Assembly: GCF_963966145.1 (NCBI RefSeq)
Contig: NC_091051.1
Location: 6,262,001-6,326,000, forward strand
Direction: 5' to 3'
Length of the DNA stretch: 64,000 nucleotides
Source of the DNA: Tenebrio molitor
Taxonomy: Eukaryota > Arthropoda > Insecta > Coleoptera > Tenebrionidae
Position numbers and translations under genes: made by a program. Position 1 is the stretch's first letter. The number at the start of each line of letters is the position of its first letter. The notes under the pieces were generated by a model that made no database searches, was not told the origin of the DNA, and saw nothing but the letters and a program-made list of their open reading frames with translations. Of the stretch, positions 43,101 to 56,665 are shown in pieces.

Positions 43101-46100
43101 AAGAGGAGATAAATAACCTTATGCCCAAGACTAGGAAGCTTAATTTCATCCTTGCCACAACGGTCGACCACTTTCGATTTAGCCGTTATGCTCACTTTTA
43201 CGTTAAACCGTCAGATCCTTTGGAGAATCTAGATTTCAGAAGTTCTGAAACTAAAATTCTTGACGGGGTTTCTTTTATAAAAAAGTGCCGGAAGATGGAA
43301 AAGGAATGTGTTACACAGAAAACTGAAAATTTGAAAAACAGAAAAGCAGCAAGAAAGCGTAACCTGCTGATAAGGTTCTTGCTTTAAGATTTTCAACTGA
43401 CAAGATCCTCTTCAACTACTTATTTTTTGTAAATGAAATTTAGTGACACAAAATAGTTATTTGTATATTAAATCATTCTTGACGTACCGAGAGAAAAATT
43501 GTCGCCGAGGCCACTTGGGGCCGAGGCAGCACAATCTCGAGGAAGTTAAAGGATTTCGCAGCCGAAGATTTGTAATTATTATAAAATGAACAAGTAAAAT
43601 TTACTTCACTGTCAATTAATACATATAAATTCGGGTTACATATTGCTGCAGAAATGACATAAATAAACAATTTATTTTATAAATAATCGTAAAAATGCCT
43701 CAAGAGAATTGCAATGATAGTGATGTTTCAGTTTCGTGTAGGTAATCCTCCAGAATTAAAAAGTAGAAATACCTACCTCCAGAGTTAAAAAGTACGTACT
43801 ATAAATTCTGCGTTTCAAATTTAATACCTACCGAAAAATCTAAACACCAGTCTTACATGGAAACTCTGATTTGTATCAAGTATTAAAATAATGTTTACTT
43901 TAACGACCGTCGTTAAGATGAACAGCCGCGAAATTGGATTTCGCGGTCTGTTTTTGGTACGCGAAGTCTCGTTTCGGGTAGGGTTGCACAAAAAAATCTT
44001 CAAGTGCGAAATTTCGAAAAACTTCAGACAGATATAAATTTTCTTTTGGTAGCTCTAAGATTATGTTTGTCTACATTTATACATTTAAAAATTTTAGTCA
44101 CGTTAAAAAGCAGAACTGAGGAATGCAAAACTTCTATACGCTTTCGTTAAAATATTTGAAAAAACAGGACAGTTATATAAAATATGTTTAATGTGGAAAA
44201 CATAAAAATTAGAAAAACAGTTGTTTGAATAAAATTTAAAACTTCTAAGATTGTTTCCAATTTTAAACGCAAGATGCTTCGCAAGTATGACTAAATTAAA
44301 AAGAAAAGCTTTTTGTATTAGTTAAATAACCTGTGTTCATTTTACAAAAAACTTGAAATAACAAATTTTGTGGAACATATTTAAATATATCGACCATAAT
44401 CTCTTGCAAGAATCTGAATACACAAAATGTGATTAAAACCGGCAGTTGTAAGAATTAATTAAGAATACAAATGTAAAACGAATTAAATTGCTTTTAGAAT
44501 GTAATCACGAAATTCCCTATTAATATTTATATATTTTGTCATTTTGTCAGCTAAAGAAATAATACAAATTTTTAATCAAAGATCTCATCTGTCTCCAATA
44601 AAATTAAAGAATAAAACATGATCTAATACAGATGTAATAAAACCAACAACTTTTATGTTCATGTATTGAAGATATTAGACTGCCATACACTAAAGCTTGA
44701 ATGATGATGAAATCTGCTAAATGCGTTCAAAGAGTGATATATTCACTCAGTTAAATATTATTTTAATTTAAAACTGCAGTTTATTGAAAACAAAATTTGT
44801 CCCATTTATGTTCTTAAACTATACAAAATTATGTATTTGGAAAATAAAAACAAAAGGTATACTAAATAAGGTACTCGTCATCGATGACGATGTGATAATA
44901 AAAATTCCGTAATGTAAAAGTATTTACAATGAGTCAATTTTAAATTGTTAAAAACAGAAAGACTGAGAAGTTTCCGTGGTAGAACTGTTTTAGTATAGAG
45001 GCATGTAACGGCTGTTCAAAAACTAATTCATTTAGAGTAGCCTGTACGGTTTTTAACATGTCTCTTTTAGTCGCAGTTGACGTTTTGTCCACATTCCTAC
45101 ATTTAAGTTTACGTTGTGTGGGTTAAGTAACGAGAAGCATGTTCCAAACTACGGCTAACTCCAAACGTGAGAATTTTTGAACACCTGTTACTAGAAGTAC
45201 GGGTTATCTATAGTAGAGTTGTATCTTGGCGACCGTTAGTAACTGTTGTGGCAAAGATATTTTCTAAATACAAGACATCTAGGACAGCAATACTCACTTT
45301 TTCAAAGGCACTTGGCTATCCGTTGCATTCCCCCCATTTCTGGAGTCAGTAATCCGACAAGCAACCATATTATAAGCTGAAAACGCTCACCATTACCTAT
45401 CTCATCTGATTTCGTTAAAATCTAAGAGATACAACAACGTATATCGTTGACCGAAAATCGTCTCAAAATTCTGGTTTCAATAAAATGTCAAAATACTGCA
45501 AGTGCGATAATTTTTCTTGTAAATTGTAGTCAACAAACGAGGTTCTTATATTTCATTCAAAACAGTTTTACGCGGAGAGCACGCAGACATAAAAATTCAA
45601 AAGAATCAAAACAATTCTACATCATATTTACCCTTTTCTTGTTTCCGCCGTTTCCTTTTATTGCAGATTTTAACAAAACACACCGAAAGAATTATAGCTA
45701 CAATGAAAAACAAGATTCCACCCACGACTCCTGCGGTGATGGCTTTGTGTTTCACCCTAGCCGGCACCGAAAATTTCACAATTTCACTGGATTCAAAATT
45801 TGTCACTGAATGGGCTACAATTCTAAAATAATACGTTCTTCCTCCTACTAAGTTTTTTACTGAAAATAGAAAAAACAATCACACATCAATGACATGTAGA
45901 GTTTGTCCAATGACGTAATGAATATCTGGGAAAACTTGACGATCATGTTGCTTCTGTAAATATTTAATTAATAAATCAAATTAATAACTAAAAATAATCG
46001 TTTTTGATTTCTTCTTGAAATTTCTTCGAGATACATTTTCTTTGGCACTATTAGTTAGTGTCAAATTTCCCAGGTACTCCCAAAATATGTTAAAAATGAA

Positions 46101-49100
46101 ACAACTGTCATACTTTGAAAAGTAACTTTTTCATTACGCAGAAAAACAATAAACGACAACTCCTTTTACTCACCTAGGTAATGGGTATCTTCGGGTCGAA
46201 TTTGAGCTTTGTTCAGTTTTTTCCAGTCACCGTCTGTTTTGTATTTAATTTCGTAATGGTGAATAACATTAGCTTTTTCTAAGGGTGGTTGCCACGTAAT
46301 CAAAAAGCCGTTACTAATTTCTGTTACAGTCAGATTTCTAGGGATACCTGGCTTTGGTCCTAGGTGCAAGAATTCTAAATTATAATTATCGTACGTTCAA
46401 CACACACAAAGTGGATCCAGTGGACAAAGTTGAAGACCGTTTTTGCCATCGAGATCTCAACCTCGTCTTCTGCATCCACTTTTTTTCATCCTTAAAGTAA
46501 TAACTACAGTCCCGACTGATTCCAAAAAAGTGAAGAATGACTTCTACAAAGAATTTCCGTTGGAATCAGTTCTAAATGATCTTTCTGAACGGAAAAAGTG
46601 CACAGAAGTGAAAACGATTTGTAGTGAAGAAACTACTACAATCGATTTAATTTTCATTGCAGTTAATGGTATTAATTTTGAAGAAAGATTAATACGTGAG
46701 TTTTTATATTTTAGAGTTATATTGTGTGAAATACTGCAAAAATTTAAGTCACTACTATTAATTTTTTTTTTAATTTTTATTTATCAAAATTGTTCGTCCA
46801 GAAACTGACGACAATCAATTTGAAAATATCTTCGTACATTTCTGCAGTATTTGGTTATGGAATTAAACCTCACCCCTTAATTCAATCATGACCACAGACA
46901 AAAGAAAGACATCTTTTGATTTGACGAACGGAATCAAATGACTTATTTGTTTTTATTTCCTTGATTTCCTTTTTTCACCTGTGATCATGGAACATCATTA
47001 AAAATAAAGTATAGATACATTAAGAAAAAGCCAAAACAGAAATTACAACTTGTCAAATCAAAATATAAAAATTATGTTGCATATAACGAGCGTTCAAAGA
47101 CAACTGTGGCCAAGCAAGCAGTTGTTTTCTCTCTTTAATTTAAATTAAAAACCAGGAAAAGTTCTGCAATGAATTGTTTTTGATAAAAGAAATTATATAT
47201 TCACAAAACTGCTTGTTTGTTAAATAAATGACTTTTGACATCTATGGTTTGACAGTTGATGAAGCTACGCCATACGAAGCGCCAGGCCGCTTGACTACAA
47301 AATTTTTGAAAGCTCTTTAGCAGACACCATTACATAATGGTTCTAACTACTCAAGCATCTGTTTTTAAAAAGATCTAATTCAAAATGGAAATGATTGATA
47401 AGCATATATTTTAAAACATAAGAAAATTGATTTTTTTTCTGCCCATAATAAGAAATAAAATATTTGTTGAAACTTTCTACGATACTGTATAACTCGTTTA
47501 TTAAATAAAGTAAAAAAGGAAAATTATTGAAAAATCGATTGTGGACTGTTCAGAATCAAAACATGAATGCAACATTGTAACAAAAAAAAACGATCTATTA
47601 ATAAAACAATCTCAATGTAAAATTTAGGATAAATTAAAAATATGTTTCTTGAAATGCTGCAGTTAGTGTGCCCTTATTTTTAAACCCCCATTTGTTACTT
47701 TATTTTTTTTTAATTTAACGTAAACTTTTTAAGCAAGGTATTTATTTTATAACTTTGTGAAACTTCAGTTGTAGCCTACATAAAGTGAATAACATAAGAC
47801 AAACAATTTTTGGAACATAAAACAAAAACAAAAAGATACCTTTAGGCTTGTAGATAGGTGGAATAAAGGCACTCCCAGATGAATCAGTGGGCAAAATAAT
47901 ATTACTATAGTCTAAAATATCTGAAACCAAAACAAATAAAAAAATAATGCATGCAATGTAATGCAATGTCGAAGATGTTTGACAAATATTTTTATAATAA
48001 TACAGAATGTTGGCAGTTGATCATAATCAAAAACAATTGCTGAAAACTTTTTGTAGAAATTATGAGAATCAAATATTTACCTAATCTAACGATTTCTGCT
48101 CGAAGCAGAAGCAAATGAACATGCCATATATCGCTTAGCGGCAAACAGAGCTCACACTAATAACTATTTCATTCGTTCTTGTAATTCACATTTCTTACAA
48201 TGTGAATGTTTTAATTAGAAATAATTACATCGAAAACATTCAAGTCTAAGAAGAAAATTGGCTCTTACCCAAATTTTCAGTTGGTGGCGTTGATGTTATT
48301 TGGACTTTGTGGGGTAGGCTGATGTCTATCCACGTTAGCATTTTGACAAAAATGTATTTTCTGATTAGCTAAATGTAACGAGAAAACACACGTACACTTT
48401 GTTTTTGAATGTTTTTTGAAGAGATATTCAAAAGTTCTCGTTTCGATGCTCTGCGTGTATCAAAATGTACACCGGAAGAAATAAAATCTTACCGTTGCTT
48501 ATTTTTGACGAACTTAACTAATTCGAAGACATTTTGTCGTACGTTAAAGTGTTAAAAGTTAGTGAACATGGTACATCACCAAATGATCCTAGAAGATTTT
48601 CTTAGAGTGTAAAGTGTTGTTGAAATATTTTGTCAAACCGTAATTTCTTCATCTTCTTAATGTTTTTTAAGTCATGATTATGAGACACCTGTACCTACAT
48701 ACGTAAATGGAAACCGCCAACATGTTAGGTAAAAATTTGATATAAGTACGTAATTTAGGAAGTACTAAGTTGCTTAGTCGAGAGAGTTGTGAAACTTACC
48801 CAACGTTCGGACCGTGATGATCTTGCTCATCATCCCATCACCGAGAGAATTCTTCCCTACCACTTGAAACTCGTAGGTAGTCCCCGGTGCAAGGCGGTTG
48901 ATCGTGAACTGCGTGTTACCGGAAGGCGTAACCGGAATGGTTGACCATTCGGAAACTCCAGCTTCTCTGTACCAAATAGTGTAGACTTGTTTGTAGTCGG
49001 GTCCTCCGCTGTATCCAGGTAACCAGGTAAGCGTGACGGCGAACTCCAGTGGAACCCCCGTGAGGTTGTAGGGAGCATGGGGTTGAGTCCCTTCGACCAC

Positions 49101-52100
49101 CAGCTGCGTGGAAGCGACGATCGTAGCGACTTCGTTGGAAGCCACGCACTGATAATAACCAAAGTCCGCTCGACGTAAACTCTCGACGGTTATGTTGCCA
49201 CCGACGATTTTGACGCGGTTTTTGGGCAAAGAGCTACCGTCACGTCTTTGCCACTGTATGTTTGGCTTTTGCGTTCCCTCGGCTTCTTGTGCGTCGCAGT
49301 GCATCTCCACGGTCTCGCCGACTTTGCGCTGGTACATGGCTTCCGGTTCTACCGTGAATACTGGTGGCTTTCGGACTAAAACTTCCATTTGGCCGGAAGA
49401 TCCTTGTGTTCCCTGAGCGTTGTAAGGTGTACAAGTGTACCGACCTTGGTGACTCTCGTTGACTCGGGTGAAGAGAAGAGAACCGTTGTTCATGATCACG
49501 ATATCTTGGGTCTGATACGGTTCTAACAAGCGTTTGTCTTTGGTCCACGTTACATACTGTAGAGGGGGATTTGCTTTTATGTAGCACTGGACGACGCCAG
49601 CTAGTCGAAACGGCAAGTACTGGATGGTCGGAGTGAACGTCACCTTCGCTGGGTCTGGAAAAGGTTTTGCTTTGCACCAACAATAAAGTAAACAATTTTT
49701 TCTATCTCTTCAAGCCAATTCTAGAAGTTTTGGCATTTTTAACTGACATCCACAAAAGGTTAGGTACTGCTGGTACCTACTACCTAGATCTGATTTACAT
49801 TTGCGACTTACATTCTACGTTGAGATATGCTGACGCCGATTGGGGTTCTCCGATACCATTGCTGACTTCGCACAAGTACTGCCCGGAATCATCCGAGCTG
49901 ACGGGGTTAATAACAAGGGAGCCATCTCTCCTGATGGTGACTCTTGTTTCCAAGGAAGCAAGTTCTTTGACGGGTGCGCCTTCGCGAAACCACTTGACAG
50001 TGACATTTCCGGGTTGGGCTTTGGCTTCGCAATTAAACTGTACCTTCTCCCCTTCAACTTTGGTCTGGTTGGTCGGAGGAACCATAATAACGGCACCTCC
50101 GGCTATTATAACTCTTGCAGTGTGGGAGATTTGACCTTCACCGTTCCTCGCGATGCACGTATAGTCTCCGATGTCTTCGTGACGGATGTTGGATATTCGT
50201 AGTTCCGTTCCATCGTTGAATATACCTACAAGGAAAAAGTTGCAAACTACAAGAATTGATTATTTGGTGCTCCACGTGATTCATGGGGAGAGAGAATGTG
50301 GTGGACGCACTAAAGCAACTAGATGGATTTAGAGAAAGATTAGAATTTGAAGATTCAGGGGACACCCACCTATGGTAGCTGAGGTCTCTACAGGGTTGGC
50401 ATCTTTGTACCAGAGTATCTCTGGCGTGGGCGTGCCTTCCGCCGTACAACTGAGGATGATAGCATCCCCCAAGTTGACGTAGATGATATCTGATGGTGTA
50501 TCCGTAAAATGAGGGGGAGCGTGCACGTCAAGGTGGAACCAAGTACCATTTTTGTGCGAGTTCGGGGACCGGTTGAGGAACACCACCTTGCACTCATACC
50601 TGACAAAATACCACTTGTACTATTGGCGCAACCGAGTGGTTAAAATCTAACTGACCAGCCTTGATCCGACTCGCGAATATTTGTCAAGTTGAGTGATGCA
50701 GCACCGTATGGAGAATCCGGTGACACTCTTGACACTCGTCCTTCATAGCCCTCTCCGCTGTGGGTTGGGTAACTTTCATACCAAATGTATATTGGTATAT
50801 CCTGTCCCTTTAAAAAGTTCTAATAAAGTCGTCATACACCCACCAGTGTTTGAAAAGACTCCAACAATGTTTTCCAACAAAATAGACCCTTTCTACTGTA
50901 CATATTATTGTATTAACTGCATCCTTGTTGAAGTCCTTCTCAAGACACCATAATTAAGTACTATTTTAAAATCTTGTCCAGATGCACCAAACAGATTCCA
51001 AAAACTACGAATAATCTCCACATGCATTACCCATTCAAGACAAACATTCTGCAATAGTTTACATGCAGCTGGGTGCAAAAGAGTGCAATGCAAAAATACT
51101 CGTTTCATATTTCCTGCAACGCTGCGACATTCTCTGGTATTGTTTGATTGTTGAGAAAACGAAACAAAAAAAACTAGTTACTTCTTGCGAGAACATTTGA
51201 TTGTTTGACAGCAAAATCCAGACAAATGACAGTCAGAGAATGGATCGATTGCACAAAAACAATAGAACGCGTGGGCACCTATTAACTCAACAGCTTTTGC
51301 CCCCGTAAAGAACTTTTTATTGATCAACATGCGGGAAAAATGATTGAAATGTTTTATTTTATCTTGTTTGGATGTCATTAAAAGAGCTGAATATTTTTGC
51401 ATTGTGTTGTAAAAGAAAGAAGAATTGTTAAATGATAAAAAACGCCACTAATAGAGATCAAGAGAGACAGATACAGGAACAACCTACTCACAGCAAACCA
51501 AAATAAACTGTGAACAGAGTTGGCAAAAACGAGATAAATTCGTGAAAATATTTTCGACAGCAGAAATATTGCTGGTCGAACGTAATTGAAATTTGAGGGT
51601 ATTTGAAGCGACGTCAAACTGATGCCAACTCTATTTCTTTTAGTATAAGACGAAACTAGTCTTGTGATTGTTAGTACAGTGAGCGAGAACAGATTTAATT
51701 TTCTGGTGAATTTTGTCAAAAGAAAAATGTGCTGGTAAGTCGTTGTATTATATGTACTATGTTTTCTTGTAAAAAGACATTAATTATAGAATAACAAGAA
51801 ATTCTGAATGAAAATGAGACAAAAACGAATCCATGTATCTCTGTTGAGGTTATCTGCACACGGGACTGATCAAAAACAGGATCTTCAAATCAGACAGCTT
51901 CAACAAGATCCACGATTAAAATGATCTGGAATGGTGATGAAACTACGATTATCTGCTCTCCTTATCCCATTAGAAGTAAATACTTCACTATGGCCAATCA
52001 CAATCAAAATAAACCAATTGACTGAAAAGAGGTGATTTGTGGTTTGCACTTTGACACCTCCAAATAAAAAATTCTAATTTCAGCTGTATAAAGATTTGGT

Positions 52101-54755
52101 AAAAACTTTCAACATATTTACAGTTTACTCGTCATGACATCAAAACTTCAACACTGAAATTTTGTAAACTGTAGATACGAGTTTTCCATGTAAGTGTTAC
52201 GTTGAAGAAACATTACTTGAAGCCGTCAGCTTGTAAGTGTCCAATGTGTTTGTAAAAAAACAAATCAAAAACACAAAAAAAGACGTCTGGTGTGTTCTCT
52301 CGTAATAAACGCCATCCACTGTGAATTAAAAAAAATTGAAACAATGAATTTGGAATTTGTTGAATACCTTTTGATCGCACAGCAGTCATTGCTTTAGTAC
52401 AGACTTTTTATTGGTATATCTTTTTAAAACTATTGTTTTAAAAGAACTTTTTCAAGTAGGTTGGTCAAAACTGAATATCAAAATATTCTTCTAAAAGGAA
52501 TGAGGGAGTATAATTTTTGAAACTAGATTGACAGCTGTTGCATTGCCTATAGATGACTACCATAGGTAACAAATCGGATAAGAGTCAAGTGGTCTGTGAT
52601 GTAAAAAACATAAATGTAGCAACACACTTCAAGATGAAATAGTTTCTTAGTAATGTTGCTTCAAGTGTCAAACCCTGAGACTAAGACCTCTCCGTTGGCC
52701 ACCACAGTAAGAGAGCAGACTGGTTGAAATCCTACCGTTTCGCCTACCTTCTTCTCCCATTGCAACACATACGGCACAGGGTGTCCGTCCGGGAATTCCA
52801 CGTGGCAGTTGAATACCACCGACTCACCCAAGATGGCTGTAATGAATACACCACCATCTTGTAAACAGAAACCTGTAAAGAAAACAAAAAGTGTTCGTTT
52901 ATTTTTCCGCGTACGAACCTTGTCACTTGAAAATATATAATGTAGATCCAATTGTAGAATTTCAATGAAAAACACATTAACGGAACGAGCGCAAATGATT
53001 CCTCAAAGGACAAATTTGCATACTTCAAAGAGTAAAAAAATAAAATTGGAAGCGACGTTGTAAATATTGATTTTGTCGGTTCTAAAAGTCAGATGTCACG
53101 ATGTCGCTTTATTCAAATTATTTATTTCAATTCCGAGTGTTTCATCATAATCTGACAGAAGGGTATATTAATCGGGACCTAATCAAAAGTTTCAACAACT
53201 TGTTTGCAGAATGAATACGGAAATACGAGGGTTGTTTGAGATTTCGTAGCCTGACTCCGAAAGGACCAAAACAATATTTTTTTAAATGATTTTATTTTTC
53301 GCACGTTTCCTTCTAGAGATGTCCTTTCCTTAAATGAAATTTCTTTTGACTCATTTGCTGAAAATTGCTTTCCAACTCAAGTTTTTCAATTTAGGAAAGA
53401 TAAAAAAAATCCTGCCCTAAAAAGGATGTGGGTAAAGTTTTGCCCCCCGACATCTTCCAATATGTGGGCAAGTACTTGACCGTAGTGACACAAAACCTTC
53501 TTCTTCACCATTCTTGGTTTCATTTTGAGTTTCTCTGGAAGTTGTAACATCTCAAAAAACTGATCTTTCCGCTATATAAAAATGTTTTCTTCTTTTTCGG
53601 AGGCTTAATGGCTTAATTTCAATACTGGTGATAATATCTTTTCAAAGTCTTTTCAATTGTCCTTTCGAACTTACTTTTGATAAAGTACCATCAATCACAC
53701 TGTGATTGAACTGAGCTTCATTCAATGCTTTCAATCCATCTTGTCTCTTTTTGTAAGGTTGCGAACTCCAGATACAAAATTTTGGAATTGTTGAATTCCT
53801 CTCATTCTCTTCCAAATATGAATCTAGATAGATCTGTTAAGACATTCACTGCAGCGTCGTCCAAGACACTTCGTATCATTTTACTCACTAGAGTTGGATA
53901 TTATCTTACCAGAATAAGCGATCAGCAACAGCAAATATAAGGTACTACCACAGACTGTAAAATTTTGTCTTTTGATAAACTCCAAGAGTTTACCTATACC
54001 TTCACTCGCAACTCTTTGCCATTCATAGCTCTAAAGTTGTTAATTGAGACAACTAGAAACTTCTTCATAAAGTTTATTTAAAAGAAGTCGCTGCTAGGAG
54101 TATAGTTCAAACAAAAATATACGACGTTGAGAAGTTCATAAAATAATTGTGTACACTTTGTCTTAATACTAGAACTTTCAGTTTATGTGCAGGCAGTCAC
54201 GTTTTGCAGACGATTTTATTTCTTGTTCCTCTGGAATCGCTACACCAAGAAGTAAACCATAGGCAAAACACGTACAAAGTCGTTACACCACACGACAACA
54301 CTTTTGTCTTATTGGCTAATCTAACACGGAAGGTGTTAGTGTGATCGCAGCAAATGATGCGGCTTCCCTCAAAGTCAGATAATTGTCTATAAATCTCTGA
54401 AGACGTGGCAGCTCTGCGCATCAACCCACTCATCAAGAGCACGACTTGATAAAATTATAACTTTAACTTTTTTTCTACGACAATAAGAAATTGTGACCAG
54501 TTGAATTTACTTCAACTGTAAACAGCCCGAACATTTTTAGATTTAGATTTTCATTATTGCCTCAAATTCGTCCAACTACAAATTTTTTTTTTCAATTTGA
54601 ACTTTCCTTGATTGCACAAAAGCGGCAATCAACGTCTTACCTGTTTGCAAGAATACGAAAGTTAAAAAGGCAACGACTGTATATACGACGAGTAGTGGTA
54701 CCGAAACGGTGGTCAGCGGACGAGACTTGCCCCGTGGGTCTGTGCGCATGCCCAT
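40120..54755 (-). CDS. tutl: Turtle/IgSF9-like immunoglobulin receptor (5 Ig, 2 FNIII, TM, proline-rich tail)
   Basis: Phase-consistent exons: 54641-54755 (signal sequence), 52748-52872, 50656-50807, 50370-50599, 49812-50225, 48800-49654, 47840-47920, 46174-46359 and 45632-45859 (membrane helix AITAGVVGGILFFIVAIILS, then KRKRRKQEK), with a last exon 40120-41401. The ectodomain has five Ig domains (NCHV..YECKV; LSCTA..YTCIA; FNCEA..YLCEV; YIKANPP..YTCTPYN; MHCDA..YYQCVA) and two fibronectin III domains. Turtle acts in axon guidance, dendrite branching and photoreceptor axon tiling. The ~427-residue tail is Ser/Pro-rich with PPYRPPPPPPSALPPPPP, a candidate SH3/WW/EVH1 ligand. The membrane exon leaves one base while the last exon needs two, so at least one tail exon between 41402 and 45631 is missing from this model. 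A read-through after the membrane exon (stop at 45606) would give a short-tail isoform. Confidence 0.88.
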
Positions 54756-54803
54756 CCCGGCGGTCCCATACTCCCTGCTAGCGCACCCTCATTTCCGGTT
54801 TCT
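54756..54803 (-). other. 5' UTR segment and acceptor of the turtle first coding exon
   Basis: Read on the minus strand, a clean acceptor (GTGTTTCAG|AGAAACC) ends at 54803, 48 bases upstream of the start codon at 54755. This predicts a further upstream non-coding exon. A second in-frame ATG lies two codons downstream (54749). Confidence 0.5.
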
Positions 54804-56259
54804 CTGAAACACAACAAAAATTATAAACAAACATTATTTTCAACCACATTTCTACTCTCACACCCTTCAGTACTGACAGAAGAATCAGTACCTCGTCAAC
54901 CAGTCGTATCCCATTTCTTTCCGTAAACTTTTCACAAATAGTTCGGTACTGCTTTGTGTTTATTGCGATAGCAGTTAAAAGCTACTCCAGTTCGATAACA
55001 TCAAAAGCGGTAGCAGTACTTTTGAAAAATTTCAAAAAGCATCAAAATTTTTCAACAACTTTCATTTCTGGAGAAATACGAGCGAAGAGTAATAAACAAG
55101 AATGGTACAACAGTACAGTATCAATATTTATTTTATTGCGATTTTAAAAATACGAGTATTTGTATTTCAGTTATCGTATTAATTAATATTAATTGTCAAT
55201 CATGTTCCTAATTAATTTGTAGAGTAATTAAAAGCGATGACGTTTCGAATTTAATAAAATTATTGGAAAACTCATCGGACTGTTAACGAATGAAATTTAT
55301 TCCTGTATTGTGTGTGAAATCAGACCTTTCAATTATTTTTTATAAACATAATTAGTCACGACAAATTTATGACTTCGTAATTGTAACTTACCAAAGTATT
55401 TATAGAGTAAATGCTAAATTATTTAAAAAAGAAGTTAGGACAATTAGTTGCTAAAAATACAAACTCTGTAAAACATTCAGTTGAAGTAATTACAAAATTA
55501 CATGCAAATCATTTCCTTTAATAATGAACGCTTATAATCCCGTAAATGTCAACACAAAAAAAATGAAATACAAGATTTTGAATATGATTTGATAAAATAA
55601 TTCATAAATTTTAACGAAGCTTACAATACATAATTTGGATAGGTGGTTTCATGGAAATTTACTTGGTAAATTTCACCTCAATTGCTCCTAATTAATTGCA
55701 CCCAATTATGTATGAGATGGCAAGATTGGTCTGCGTATATGTTACCCTCGCAATATGGTAATCCAAGAGTCGAGGTACTATTTACGTACGTCTGAAAGCT
55801 GTTAAGCATAATTTTTTTTGTTAATTGCTAACCACAAATTATGTCGATAACGATGACACCCCTGTTAATAGATTTTTCCGTGCGAAATAATATCTACAGT
55901 TGTGAAAAATATGCAGAAAGCGAGATTTTCAATTTTGAACCACCACCCATCAATATATTCTTGAGAGTTGACCTTCGTTGGGAGTCTAATATTAGGTAAA
56001 AAAATAGAATGATGAACAATGCTACAGTCAGATGCACCTATGGTACAAGAGTAAATGAGTTGAGAACTAGGTGAGAGTCGCAATGGCGTAATAGAGACAT
56101 GGAGAGTGAAGTACTTACAAGGAGAAATTTCAGCGACCGAGTGGTAAAATTGGGATTTATTTAAAAGAACTAGTTTTGCTAAAAATAAATTACCCATGCG
56201 CAGAACACACCTTAAAGTAATTAAATATCCTTTGTTAGTTTACACATTATTTATAAAAT

Positions 56260-56665
56260 GTTGGTTGGGCCGAGAGCTGAGCCTGGATCGCAGAAGACAT
56301 ATTTACGCACTTTTCACCATACTGCCAGAATCGGTAGGAATCGAGAGGAACGCATAGGTTAATTCTTCGTGCGATGGTACATACGCGAAAACAGTGGCGC
56401 GCGACTACATCTCAGGGTGAATTGTGGCGAATGCGCCGGTTTTCCTACGCCCTCCTAGTTTTGTCATATTGATCCGACAATCCAGGGTTTTTGGCGCGGG
56501 ACACTCAAACTGGACGTAAATCGACGACATTCCGCGAATATCGACGATCCGCATCAGGGATAACACAAATATTTTTCGATTCCTTCGGCGCAAGGCTTAG
56601 GACGATAAATCAAAATTTACACGGGGGGCACCGCCGCTAATTCCCGTATAAAAGGAGGATTACTT
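56260..56665. promoter_or_regulatory. CpG-richer candidate promoter / first exon of turtle
   Basis: This stretch stands out from the AT-rich surroundings by many CG dinucleotides (GTGGCGCGCGAC, GGTTTTTGGCGCGGGACA, CATTCCGCGAATATCGACGA). A GTATAAAAGG box is on the plus strand at 56647-56656. It lies 1.5-1.9 kb upstream of the turtle start codon, which needs an upstream exon. The direction of transcription is not resolved; the TATA-like box points to the plus strand. Confidence 0.35.

Noticed and set aside
53225..53960. Possible mariner-like repeat beginning near GAGGGTTGTTTGAGATTTCG
   Set aside because: The end resembles some mariner termini, but no matching second end or transposase motif was found.
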